Positions 1 to 11,948 of a DNA stretch of 64,000 bases are shown here, in pieces. The DNA comes from Dysidea avara (taxonomy: Eukaryota; Porifera; Demospongiae; Dictyoceratida; Dysideidae): positions 28,453,609 through 28,517,608 of the forward strand of contig NC_089279.1 of assembly GCF_963678975.1 (NCBI RefSeq), written 5' to 3'. Under the pieces are notes generated by a model that searched no databases, had not been told where the DNA came from, and saw only the letters and a program-made list of their open reading frames with translations. Within the stretch, counting starts at the first letter, position 1; each line of letters starts with the position of its first letter. The translations under genes and the position numbers were made by a program.

Positions 1-1659
1 CATTACGCAATCATCTATAGCCACCAAAGGTGACAAACGGCGCTGCTATCTGATTATAGGCGCTGCCCTCTGAAGTAGGCTTCAGCATTATACTGCTTCA
101 ATCAACAGATATTAACAGTCTTCTGTTCACAAAAAGGTATTGATATATGGCTAGCTGTTCTATGGATTGAAGTAGGAGGGTTTGAGCACTGTGTGTTTGT
201 ACAGCCTATATTGAGAGTTAGACACTCTCCTCCCTCTTCTATTATTATGTACTCTTGCTAGTATGTCGCCTTCTTATAACAACAGTCTTTATTTGATATA
301 CTGAACAAAAATTCAAGCTGTACTTAAAGAGGTGCTTATACTACCCTCAAATAGTGGCTGCCTTTAAACAGTAGCCAAATCAATCATTAACACTAGGCTA
401 ATGGTAGCCACGCTGTTTACCAAGAAAATATGGTTTGCTCTGAACTTACAGTCACAAAATATCTAATTATTCTAAGGAATTCTTTTGTTCTTTCAATAAA
501 CATGCTAGATGTAGAGGTTTATCAAGATCGTATAGCACTACAGATGAGAATTGACAAAGCTTTCAGAAACATGCCAATGATACAACTACTTATGCACTAC
601 AGCTCAGGTGTTAGCAGGAAAATTTGTAATTATGAGGCTGTATCTTGTCTCATGGAGAAGGATTTGGCACCTAAAGTCCCACCTAGATGCAGGGTTTCAT
701 TGGGGGAAAAATTCTTCCCCCTTTAAATTTTAAGCAGTAGTTTTAAATGAAAGTGCCTCAGGATGCAACAGAAGCAATCTACGAGAATCTAAAATGCAAA
801 AATTTTCTGGAGTGGCATGTTTTTCTCAGGTACCAGAGAATGCACCAAAAACAGTCTAAAATGCAAAATTTTCTTGGAGCGGCACGTTATTCTTCCCTCC
901 CCCACCCAAGTCATTTCTTAGATGAAGGCCTGACCTGAACATCATCTGTATCATGATCTACTCCTCCAGGTCCCCATTGTTAGTCAGGGTATAAAAGTAC
1001 AGGTTTTTGTTCGAGGAAACAATAGTAGTAACCAGGCATTGAATACGGAATTTTGAGTTTATTAGGCTGATATGCTAGACAACCAATTTACCTCTCACAA
1101 CACTACACACAAAGAAGTACACTGACATCTGGTACAGTACTACAATTCATTATGCACATAAAACATGTACTTGATCCAGAGAAGAGTTATGGACAATAGG
1201 ACAACAACAAAGTACATCTATAACTGCGCCATCAGCAGTTATTAAATTTGTATGGCATGGCTGTATGCTGAGTTGCAGCTGGAGTTACCATACTATAGTA
1301 TTGTAATACGGTTGCTTAGTAACAGTACGAACACAGTTAAGAGCACCACATATTTTACCACAACAGGTATTCTAGCAATTACTTCATAGTTAATTCCTGA
1401 ACACATATAGATTTATTGTGTGACTATATATAGACTTATAGTTGTTTCTAAGTAATTCTATATCCCTGCAGTGGCTTTATATAATTAGAGAAGTCCCAAT
1501 AAACATGAACTATTGGTACTACAGCAACATTTAATACTCTAGTAAACAATGGTACTTGAGTGACCTGGTGGATGAAACAGGCTGTCATACATAAAACGTA
1601 CATACTTCCTACTAACACACACACACACACACACACACACTACACACAGACAGACACAC
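1..1659. other. Intronic or downstream MROH1 region, no exon recognised
   Basis: The remaining MROH1 exons should lie to the left, but I see none in this stretch. Open frames at 430-726 and 747-938 (plus) have no familiar motif. Between 650 and 950 the words CTAAAATGCAAAATTTTCT and GGAGTGGCATGTT / GGAGCGGCACGTT recur, which suggests an old repeat. A CA microsatellite at 1614-1640 lies just after the exon ending at 1660. Confidence 0.4.
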
Positions 1660-4600
1660 CTGTGAGATATAGTAATGGTCACTGTGTTTCTTGTACAAGC
1701 TGAGAACACAGTGCACTAACGATGGTAACTGAGCATTGAGTTGTTCTTGTGATAACAGGTGGACAGCAAACCCAATGGCTTCAGCAACTGCCAGTCTTAT
1801 CTGGAACAAGAATACACAACAGTCAAATGTATACATATAAGGTAAACTCCAATTTTAGTAACACCTCCACAACAGGTTTCTGTCACACACAAGTGCTGGT
1901 AGTTAAGATACAGTAGAACTTTTCTAAACCCCGCAAGTGTCACAACAAATTGGTGTGGAATCTGCTACATAATATTTAGGGCATCAATCTCAGCCACACT
2001 GAAAAGGCCTGATACACATACATGTCTAGTAAGGCGGTAACATCACCAGCTTTGTGGAATGCAAGACATTGATAAACGAATATTATACAATATGATTGAT
2101 ATATACTTAACATCGACCCTGGTTTGTTTATAGGGGTGTATATTTGTTATGCAATTGCAGCTAATTCCCATGTCCTGCACCATTCTTTTATTTTCAAAGG
2201 TTAAAAAATAAGTAAAACTATTGCCTTACAATTGTACAAGGTAAAATTCAATTTAACTATATAAGGAAACTTCACACAAAGAAGCCACAAAACATTTTCA
2301 CCTTTGAAAATAAAAGGTGAAAATAGCTATGGCCAACATTTTCACACAAAAAGCCACGAAACAAGGGAGGTTGTCTACACCTGTAGTATACAATTAATTT
2401 CTACTTCAGTCATATATGGAACCTGTCAATGGTGGCCATCGCTATGAATGAACTAGGGATTTAGTCCGAGGAGAGGAGAGCAGACACGATTTAAGTGCTG
2501 TTAAAATATTCTAAGCAATGACAAGATATTGTGAAGGAAATTAAAAGTTTTGGGATGATATTTTTGGGCAGGAGACCCCACTACTGTAGTAAGATTGTAT
2601 TACAGGCGGCTTGCAGAAGTGCGTAAAATCCTTAACTTAGAACATTAATTCAAAAGCAGATTTCTTAACTAATTGAGTAACTGAGTAAGATGTGACAGTA
2701 CAGAGATTTGAGATTTAGAATCACTAGCATTAGGATGAAGCTTGGATCAATAGTTCATAAATCATTTTAAAAGTGCTTCGATACTACAAGTAATTGTCAA
2801 CCATTGGCCTAATTTCATACGTAACTGAACAATTTTACTACAATTACAAATATTTTCCGAATCTTTATAGCCACTCACCCTTGCTTCCTTGGAAGTTTTG
2901 AGCCAATTGTTGAATAGTATGTCATAAGCGGAATATACTTCACCAGCGTAGTCTTCATTACTCAATTCAGCTTTGTCACCTCGTTGCTCGTCAGCATAGA
3001 AATCAATGATACTCTCACAAATTCTGGCAAAAGCTGAACAAGAAAATTACATGATTAATAAGTTAGGTGTCAAGTTAGAACACACCACAAAACACTTCAC
3101 TAAATCACTGTTACCAAAATTAACACCTAGTTAACAACTACCTGTATTGCTGGTGGCAATTAAGACTTTTGAAAGCATCTCATGTGTGTGTGTTGACAGA
3201 ATGATACAATACTGCAGCAAACTAGTGTGCCTTGCCTAGGTTGTCTTCTTAACAACAGTACATTTTAGGTATTGCAAAATGTCCAAGGTACACTTTTGTA
3301 AACATTGTCATTGCTATGCAGTTCCCTCACTATTCTATTGTAATGAGATGTACGTACATTGTACATACATGTGAGATCAAACTTATTGTGATTTAGTCAT
3401 TATATTTTACATTACATGTGGTGTATTAAGGTACTTACTGCTGGAGAACACCCACTGCATGTTGTCATGTTTGGCTATCCCGAGCAGTGGTAACATCCGA
3501 GCTATGACCTCTCGTAAGTGTGGAACCATAGCCTCAACTACACAGGAATTGAAAAAAGTACAGACACATTTACATACACTACATACACGTGCACGTACGT
3601 ACACACATGTGCATACGTACGTACGTACACACAACACAACACACACACACTACACACACACGCACACACTGCTACACGTATACTATTCACCATCAATACG
3701 CACATTATAGTATGCAATAAAACATTTCATACCATTTGAAGTTGCTAAAGTCCCAAGAGTTTTGACAACAAAGAAATGAGGCATCACTCCTGATCGGAAC
3801 TTGCTCAGCAACTCTTTCATGACCTCAATCGCAAAACGTCTTCCTAACGTACTTAGTAATTCTGATGCACAACTTTGCCAAGTTGGAATAACATCCTAGA
3901 AATGACATACAAGTGTATCATCAGATGCAGAAACACATCAGTATGTATACAATACACGTACATACATGTCACTAGGACGGTAACATTTCGCCTTGTTCTG
4001 ATGTCATCTTGAAAAGTCTCTTTACGTACTGAGAAAGTCTCAATGTCACATACAACACAATAGCCTTTGGTATATATTACTGAAAATTGGGATAATATTT
4101 AAATTCAATCTCACAGCGGCTACTCTCTGCAACAATTACATCAACTACAGTATGTACATCAGGCCATTATGTAATAGAGTAAATACTAATCACTGCCAAT
4201 TGTGTACAAAGTGACCTGCTTTAGTCATTGATAAATAGGATAACTGGTTTTACTGGATCTTCTAAAACATGAATGTTCTCTACTGGATAAAGGCTGTTCA
4301 TGTGATTATAAGTGCTTGTTACCTTCTCTTTCTAACTAACCACAATACAATCCATTAAAATTCCTGGGTAGCCCTGTTTAGTGTTTCCTGTACTAAAATG
4401 TTGGAAGTATAGCTAGATAGAACAAACCTCAAAAAGGTCCACAAACAACACATAGCACACTACATGACACAAATAACACCACACACTACAAAATGTATAC
4501 ATTACATTTGCTAAGGTCAGCTCGCGGGAGCCAAGAGCTATCATGTCTTTAGCCAGTTCATCGTTGATCTCTTTGATGTATTCCCTGGTAATGTTGTCCA

Positions 4601-5814
4601 TCACCCGAAGGATCAAAATACGATGATTACGATGAAGCTAATAGTATAAAATGGAGAGAAATACAATTAATAAAATCACTGGAGGTCTTCTTGGTATTGT
4701 AAGTTTATGGGTATACAATTTGATTAATGATTATATGCCAACCAAATGAAAATCATTTCTGTATAGATATCTCTATAGAAAAATTCCAAGAACATTTATG
4801 GGACACCATTTATGTCATGTAAATGGGAGAACACTGGACATATAACACATAAACAATGGGATGTTCTATTAACACCTCAAAAACCACCAGTGTAAAATAG
4901 TATATTCTATCTATATTGTCTGTGAAGTATAGTGGCTGAAGCTGTTTAACTGCGGTTGTAAGGTGAATTTCACATTTGGCCTAAACATAAAGTATACTTA
5001 CTTACTTACCGACTTTCCTTCAAAATATTATACAATACTAACGAACATCCACCCTTCATAGTTTCTTTACCTCTCTAAAAACCATAATTTAAATGTTGGG
5101 AAAATAGCATCATGCAGCCATTACTGAGGTCATGTCAAAATAATTCGTACGTTCAGTCTCAAAGAGCAACTACCATGTTTTCTGATATTGCTCGTAAATC
5201 ATCTTGGCTACTAACAAATGTAACAGTATCCCATAAATATACGTGTTCTCGGATTATACATTGTTGTATTGATAAAATAATATTGATACAGAAATAACCA
5301 CAGAATAGGCTACAATACAAGACAATTGCATTACAAAACTGCACCACAATCCACACACGTAATAGCTCACCTTCACATGTTTGGTCAGGTATGTACAACT
5401 GATTTTCAATACCACAATCGGTTTATTCCTAGCAATCTCTTGCAGTGCCTTTGATATGGAGTGAGCCACCACCTCTGAACGATCATATATTGAATCTACT
5501 AGAGATTCTGTTAAATCTAAAAGAACAAGGGATAGGTTGAAAACATTCAATTGCTGTTTATAAAGAGATACTCCAAAAATTAAGACAGCTCGGTAATTTT
5601 TATAACATGCACACGGTACTTTACAATGGTACATTGCTAAATGATAAGACACAATGGTTTCGCTTATGACACCACGTGACCAGCAAACAGGAAAGGCATA
5701 AACTGATCTCCTAATTGCAATGCAAATAATAGAGGACAAATGCAGCATTTCGTGACACAGACACTTCTTACTGTCAATTTGCGGGGCTCCAACTTGCGCT
5801 ACTTTGAACGCCAT
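1660..5814 (-). CDS. MROH1-like: MROH1-like maestro HEAT-repeat protein, 5' seven exons (partial)
   Basis: Seven coding exons read from splice sites and continuous phase: 5814-5772, 5516-5371, 4637-4506, 3895-3733, 3537-3439, 3033-2879 and 1800-1660. They join without a stop into about 293 residues. The product is a run of paired amphipathic helices typical of HEAT repeats. Landmarks that I recall from vertebrate MROH1 are a VFSS segment, SAYDILFNNWL near residue 230 and RLAVAEA followed by LYKKH in the last exon, in the same order. The start is the ATG of exon 1, which opens with MAFKVAQVGA. Vertebrate MROH1 is about 1,600 residues, so most of the gene lies beyond the left edge; I recognise no further exon in 1-1659. 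MROH proteins are poorly characterised alpha-solenoid scaffolds. The gene follows the Par-6 and PDZ genes on the same strand, and exon 1 has a near-copy at 7554-7506. The family is fairly sure; the exact paralogue (MROH1 rather than another MROH) is less so. Confidence 0.85.
1801..2878. other. MROH1 intron with an inverted repeat
   Basis: This is the intron between MROH1 exons 6 and 7. Bases 2187-2205 and 2297-2314 are reverse complements around TTTTATTTTCAAAGGT. Bases 2315-2390 (GAAACAAGGGAGGTTGTCTA and onward) resemble one arm of the palindrome at 52376-52611, so an old relative of that element is probably present. Confidence 0.4.
3560..3670. repeat. CA/GT-rich microsatellite in MROH1 intron
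   Basis: Imperfect CA-type repeat with ACGT interruptions (TACGTACGTACGTACAC). It lies in the intron just upstream of the exon at 3537-3439 in transcription order. The open frames here on both strands are low-complexity artefacts. Confidence 0.9.
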
Positions 5815-5986
5815 GACTTCCCCTTCAACTGAATCCCACAATCGAACCCAACTCCTCTATCAAACAGCGCTCTCTAATTAGAAATATTTCCATTCATCCA
5901 AAAATCAGACTTCATTATTATTGTACACTTCAAAAAATGATTATGTACATATATACAAGTGTCCACTCAGTCAATATGATCAGGGG
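5815..5986. promoter_or_regulatory. Short intergenic region between PDZ copy and MROH1
   Basis: Only 172 bp separate the PDZ copy stop from the MROH1 ATG. Sequence around 5880-5965 (CAGACTTCATTATTA, AAAAAATGATTATGTACATA) resembles 7675-7740 between Par-6 and the leader-exon copy (CAGACTTCGTTATATATTA, AAAAAATAATGAAATATATA). The gap itself was therefore part of the duplicated unit and may contain the MROH1 promoter. This is inferred from position and similarity. Confidence 0.5.
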
Positions 5987-7554
5987 TTACTGTACATAGT
6001 GAGCTCGCGGCTGTTGAGGTTGCTGTTGAGCTGGTTTCACTGTAAGGATCAGATTATGACTGTTTGCTGCCATCATGCCTGTAACTTCATCAAGAGGCAT
6101 TCCAGTGACCTCAATACCATTAACTTCAAGTACCTCATCATTCACTCCCAGACCAGATTCTTCAGCCAACCCACCTGGAACAAGCCGTGAAATGAATATG
6201 CTTGGCACTAGTCTCTCTAGGCCACATGGAGCCAACCTGACATTGGTCCCATCTCGTATGTAAAAACCCAGTGGTCTGTATTGAAAGCATCCCACTAGTG
6301 TTACATGACGAGTCCCAGGTGGTGATATGGCTACATCAACTGCATCAGCAATGTCGGGCAAAGCTAGAGCAAAAGGTAGAAAAGTAAGAGTGTGATAAAA
6401 CGAGGATAGAAGTATTAAGATGGGTACCAGGGACTGGGGGAAGTATGCAATGAGTTAATTTAGCTTTTCCAGTCTCAGCCTCATACACAAAACTGAAGAA
6501 GTTCCTAAAGTTTATAAAGAAGCTCTGAGTTCTAACTACAAACTTGTTCATATTCATACGGTAGAGTCTACAGCCAGGATAATCAGACAGTCTAGCTGTT
6601 TTTTCATATACTTCTTTGTAAGGTAAAACAGAACCATAAAGAAAAGCCACCAACTCCATGAATAAAAGATTTTGAAAACAATTCCTGTGTGTCTGACATA
6701 TCACAATTTCTGTTATACTTGGATGATACCATACACGTACAAATTGTGAGGCACATAATTTTTGTGGATAGACAAATTTCAGCAGTTTTATTTTTGGGGA
6801 TCACTCGTTTTTCACTGAGGTTATGTAGCTATAAAACACAATATTAATTTTTGAGGGCGAAAATTTCACAGAAAGCCAAGCAACCACGAAATCTGCAAAA
6901 AATTATGTCCCTCGAAAATTTGTATGTATAAGTAAAATTCTTCATTAGTTGCCTAGGCCATGTCATTGGCTACTATGGGTCTGAGTTCTCCACACAAAAA
7001 TATTAAATCAAGTTTATTAAAGGTACAGCAAAACTATCTCAGTTTTGTACATGCAAAGGTGATTCAGTGTACAGGGTCAGTGTATAGCCTGTAGTAAAAT
7101 TTTCTTTTGATCAAATTGACACTTTCATTGGTAACAGAAAACTGTTGATAGGTGTTGAATGTGGAGAAACCTTTACACAGCACAGAACAAACCAATTAAT
7201 GTGTTTCTTTACAGCATGTCTGCTGGAGTGTACTCTTGTTGACTCTTCCTTTAAGAATTGTTGAAAGCCATGACTTAGGTCCTCATCCAGGATTTACCCG
7301 TAGATTCCCCGTCCCCGGTCTGCCCCACCCAACATTTAATACGAAACTGCTGTACATGTCTATTTCGAATGATAACATCCATAGCGTACTTTAATGCTAA
7401 CGGGATTCGGAAACAATGTTTCTACAAAGGCAAAACAATAAGGGTTTAAACTATTACTGGAACCATGCAAATGAATGCAACAATTCAGACACTATGTATA
7501 CTTACCGTCAATTTGCCGGGCTCCAGCCCGCGCGAAACCAACTGCAAACGCCAT
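5987..7554 (-). CDS. Predicted chimeric gene: MROH1-type leader exon plus Par-6-type PDZ exon
   Basis: Two exons are predicted: 7554-7506 (ATG, 16 codons plus one base, then GTAAG) and 6363-5987 (after CTAG, to a stop). Together they give 141 residues without a break. Exon 1 starts [16 protein letters not shown] and resembles the MROH1 first exon at 5814 (MAFKVAQVGAPQID). Exon 2 carries a PDZ domain close to that of the neighbouring Par-6: [10 protein letters not shown] carboxylate loop, [22 protein letters not shown] and [14 protein letters not shown]. It lacks the PB1 domain, the semi-CRIB and the long tail. Relative to Par-6 the PDZ has gained one codon (GLERLV for GLEKV) and lost one (ESGLGV for GTGLLAV), so the frame is kept. 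The roughly 1.1-kb intron has a further open stretch (6704-6345) that I cannot assign. Transcription is unproven; a non-functional duplicate that merely stayed open is the alternative. Confidence 0.55.
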
Positions 7555-7862
7555 GACTTCACACCACCAAAGCAAATCCCATTATCGAATTTAACTTCCA
7601 CCCAACAGCGCGCTTTTACTAGAACTATTTATAATTCGTAACCTCCCCATCCACGTAAAATTGCTGATATATTACAGACTTCGTTATATATTATACAGTG
7701 GAATTTACTTTAAAAAAATAATGAAATATATACTGATGTATAATGTGTGCAAGTCTCACTCAGTTAATAAATTACAACATGATATATTACATAATAGCTA
7801 GAGTTGAATAGGATGGTTGTTTATTTGTAAAAAATATTGACGCCAGAGGACTGGTTATAATA

Positions 7863-10800
7863 CTATGATGTTTCGTGTGTAGGGGACTGGATACCATTAG
7901 GGTTAGAGGGTACCTGATATTTGTGGCTTGACGAGGACATGTGTGTGCCACTATCATTATTATATACCTCGGTTATTTCTGGACCATGACTCCTAGCTCT
8001 GGTGACGTCATTGTGGTGGCTACTGTCCGTATGATCACGTGACGTATGATCACGTGACGGAGACATCATGTCTCTTCCTGAGGTTCTTGAATGTCGATCA
8101 GGGTCGCTTCTCTTTGATGATCTATTGACACTGGGTGGCGTTGATGGGATAGCAGACGGAATATCACCCTGACTTCTGCTGGTTATTTTTGCTGACTGTG
8201 TCATTCCATCAATTTTGCTTCGACTTCCTTTGTTGCCAGGTTTTGGTTTCCCTGTCAAATTGGCCATGCTTTGAGCTCGTGGGGTCTGTGCTGGTTGTTG
8301 AGCCGGCTTCACTGTAATGATCAAATTATGACTGTTCGCTACCATCATGTCTGTAACTTGATCAAGAGACTTTCCTGTGACCTCAATACCATTAACTTCC
8401 AGTATCTCATCATTCACTGCCAACAGGCCAGTGCCTTCAGCCAGTCCACCTGGTACAAGCCGTGAAATAAATATGCCTGGGACTTTCTCTAAGCCGTATG
8501 GGGTCACTCTGACACTGGTCCCATCTCTTATGTAAAAACCCAGTGGTCTGTCTGAAGAGTGTTTCAACAGTTTTACCCGACGAAGCGTGTCAGGAAGCAT
8601 GTCTGCATCGACGATGGACGACACCCTTCTAAAATCTTGTGGGATACCAATCGTGATTGACGGCTTGAGTTTGTTTTCATGGGGGTAGCGACGCCTTGAG
8701 CTGCGCTGACGGGCTGACATATCTGCCAACATGAGGTCTGTAAGGAAGGAGATAAAAATTTTACATCCAATTAGTGTACATGTAAATGTACAGTAGAGTA
8801 CACAAAAAAGCTTTGCGGCATGCTCTAAAATTTTCATGAAGGCTCATTTGTCATGAACAGCTGGTGAATTCATGAACTTTACTGAACTGTCTAAAAGCTT
8901 TGCAGCTCTATAGGACTTAGTTCACAACAAGTTCATGACATACATATAATGAATGGTTCATGACGAATGGTTGGAGCGGTGTTCATGAAAATTAGTGTAG
9001 TTTTTTTGGTGTGTGCATCCTACTGTACACATGAAACAGTTATAAAATTGGCTTGTGTACATTTTGCATCACACTAATTGGACACAACATTTATTTTTTA
9101 GACTTGTCACAATAAATCTGCTGGAATATTAAGGCAGTCACTATGAACTTGTGTAACAATAATGTGTTTATTTGGTATGTATTTTAGTAGTTAATAGCCG
9201 TGGCAATAACATTCGACAAGGAAAAGCATTAGCCTACTATGGGGCCCACAGCATTCTTGACTGACTGTCTTCTACTTATATCTGCTTGGCTCATCCCAAC
9301 AAAACAAGGGTGAACTGAGTAGGAAATTATTATATGGAAGACGAAATATGACTCAAATATAGTAAATTTCAAAAGATATAAAAAAGGTTCACAATCGAAA
9401 TGTTTAACGTTTACAGATTGTCAATTTTGAGGTTACTGGATTTTTATACAGAAAAATGAAGTGAAATTTAAATATAAGCAATCTGTGAAAGGTCAATTCT
9501 ACTTCTTGCAACAAACCTATTTGACAAAACTATACAGGCAGTAGCAACATATAACAGGGGAACCTCTCTATTGTTTTAGGACCTGGGATAATTGTTTTAG
9601 TGACTATACAGAGGTCTTCCTTTTTCAGAGGCAAAACTATATGGAGTCTGGTTTGAATGTAGATTTTAGTAAACCTGTGATAAACTGGTACACGTATTAA
9701 CTGGTACACGTATTAACTGGTACATTAACTCTTGGAAAACTAGAACTTTTTGGGGGAAACAAAGTTCGTGAATATTTTTGTGACCACACGTATCAATTTG
9801 ATTGTGACGAGTTGTCCTGGTAGAATTTTCAGGAACTATAATTGTAAAACTTTTGTCCCGGAGTTTTTTTTTGTCTACACACCCATTTCTTTTTAATGAC
9901 ACACACACACACGTACGCACGTACACACACTACACATGCACACACACTACACACGCACACACACTAGGTACACACGCTACACACACGCACTACACACACA
10001 AACACGCACTACACACACACTACACACTAGGTACACACACTAAACAAGCGCGCACACACACACTACACACGCACATACACTACACACGCACAAACACTAC
10101 ACAAGCACACACCCATGCACAGGGTACACAATGCCAGTGCTGTTTATGCTAGGATGAATTAGCCCAGCCAAGACTTTCCCAACTAATAATGTATAAATAG
10201 ACCACATCCTACGATGGGTGTTATACACACTACACACAGTGTACACAATAATTGCTGTACTGTGTAATCAATGATAATCCTGAGACATCAAGATTACAGT
10301 AGTAATCTATATCCTACATATCTTGTTCATTAAGTGTATTATACAAAGGTTGTGCAAAACATGTTTCCACAGTGTTGTATGGAGCATTGAACTGTGTCAT
10401 ATTTATTTACTTTGAAGTTGAAATCCCACACCATATACACACACGCGCGCGCACACACACACTTCACACACAAAATCTCTTATTAGCTTTACTAAATGAA
10501 TTGAAACACTGCAAAAGAAAAAGAACAATGCACAAAAGAAAACTAATTCAGTTTAGCCTGCAGCTCAATAATCATCAACCTCTATATTAGTCAACAGGCA
10601 TTCATTTAATCAAAGGATGCAACCTACTTAAAGACATTCCTTACTAAGGCCAAATATAATCATTATTTAACCATACTGGAATAGGAATCACATTGGCATT
10701 TTATAGACTGACAGAATCGCAAAAATAACTTTACCAGCTCAATTTATCATTACATTATACACACACACGTGCGCGCACACACTTGACATCCTATGGTAAA

Positions 10801-11673
10801 ATACAGAAGCAATGTCATCGTTAGTTATGCTTACAAGAATTGAACAAACAAGGACTACCCAAGTGTGCAACAATGGTTAATATTGCCCTAGCAACGATTT
10901 ACATCATTCACAACACACAACTACAAAGCTTATAACTTGCAAAATCATTTATCACTTACCCTGTTCTCTGTAAATGAATAGTCTTAGCAGAGGCATGGCC
11001 GTCGTGTAGGCTCTTAACAAATTGTCATCGTTGTTGATTGGCAATAAATCGCCGTTACGTGGATCAGTGTAAGATACAGTGAAATTAATTTCATCCGGTA
11101 GACAATGTAATTCTTTAATGAGAATATGAAAGTCGGTAAACACCTTCATTTTAGCTCGGTCGACGCTAAACCTTCGAAACTCACACTCAAACTAAGGGTA
11201 AAAAACATTACAGCATATTAATAGCACAAAAATAGTAATAAGTACTTTAAAACCACCTGCTGTTAAATGCACATTTATCAACAAAAGTGGTGAGAAAACA
11301 GGACTGAATGACAGCAATTAACAAAGTACTACAATTAGTTCAACTATGGGGACAGCCTTCTAAATTACTTTACATCAACAAAAAGTGTTTACAGATGTGG
11401 AAAACGTATACTGTAACTTTACACCACCCAATAACACTGTATGAGTACTAGACACAGCAAATTTGAAGCAAGAACTAGGCGAAATTTGTTACCACCATTA
11501 TCACAAACACAACGCAAAAAGTACAAGTGTATGGTTTAGTATTTAGTCAAACAACGTGTTCATGCGCTATTTTTAACACATTGGGTGTTCACTACAACTA
11601 AATGTCTCACCTTCGACTTGATCTCTACGATTCTAGGATCGTAGTTCATGTACGACGCGTTCGACCCTGCCAT
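7863..11673 (-). CDS. par6: Par-6 cell polarity protein (PB1, semi-CRIB, PDZ), 389 residues
   Basis: Three exons: 11673-11611, 11191-10960 and 8737-7863. All junctions are GT-AG, the phases fit and the sum is 1,170 nt, or 389 residues plus stop. Residues 22-98 form a PB1 domain with the acidic loop LPINNDDN, which in Par-6 pairs with the PB1 of atypical PKC. Residues 123-140 form the partial CRIB ([15 protein letters not shown]), which together with the PDZ binds Cdc42-GTP. Residues about 151-243 are the PDZ ([36 protein letters not shown]). The 145-residue tail is rich in Ser, Arg and His and looks disordered; it ends THETS. Vertebrate Par-6 is about 350-375 residues with the same order. The start is the first ATG of exon 1, whose EIKSK matches the segment before the PB1 in other Par-6 proteins. 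Par-6 acts with aPKC and Par-3 at the cell cortex. It begins 275 bp after the RIG-I-like gene ends, on the same strand. Confidence 0.97.
8738..10959. other. Par-6 intron 2
   Basis: A 2.2-kb intron between the PB1 exon and the PDZ exon. It holds a long CA-type microsatellite (9898-10122), shorter ones near 10435-10465 and 10755-10780, and a direct repeat ACTGGTACACGTATTA at 9683-9720. No exon is recognised inside it. Confidence 0.7.
9898..10122. repeat. Complex CA-type microsatellite in Par-6 intron
   Basis: About 220 bp of CACACA runs broken by TACACA and ACGCAC steps, with a repeated ACTAGGTACACAC motif. It produces spurious Thr/His-rich open frames. Confidence 0.9.
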
Positions 11674-11948
11674 AGTTTTAGTTGTAGATATAAAATAGTC
11701 TCGATAAATAGTAGTGCGCTGTCCACTCGTATCCAACTAGCCCAATATCTATGAAGCAACAGCTAACTCGGCCATTTTAATAATGTGGGATTGTTTCTCA
11801 ACCATAACTTTCCAATTGCACGATCGTAAATATTTCACACATATTCAACCGTAAATATCCGTACAACACACCACACGGTACACCAAGTACAAATTTTGCG
11901 AAAATAATTTTTGCGAGGTTACAAAATTAATGTTTAAAATGTTGCAGG

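Noticed and set aside
3407..3710. Thr/His and Cys/Val-rich frames
   Set aside because: Microsatellite translations. Only 3537-3439 on the minus strand is a real exon here.
5254..5771. Long minus-strand frame reading through MROH1 exon 1, intron and exon 2
   Set aside because: Only 5516-5371 resembles MROH1; the remainder is intron that happens to be open, and good splice sites bound the exons.
9853..10152. Open frame of HTHTT-type repeats
   Set aside because: It lies in a CA microsatellite inside Par-6 intron 2.
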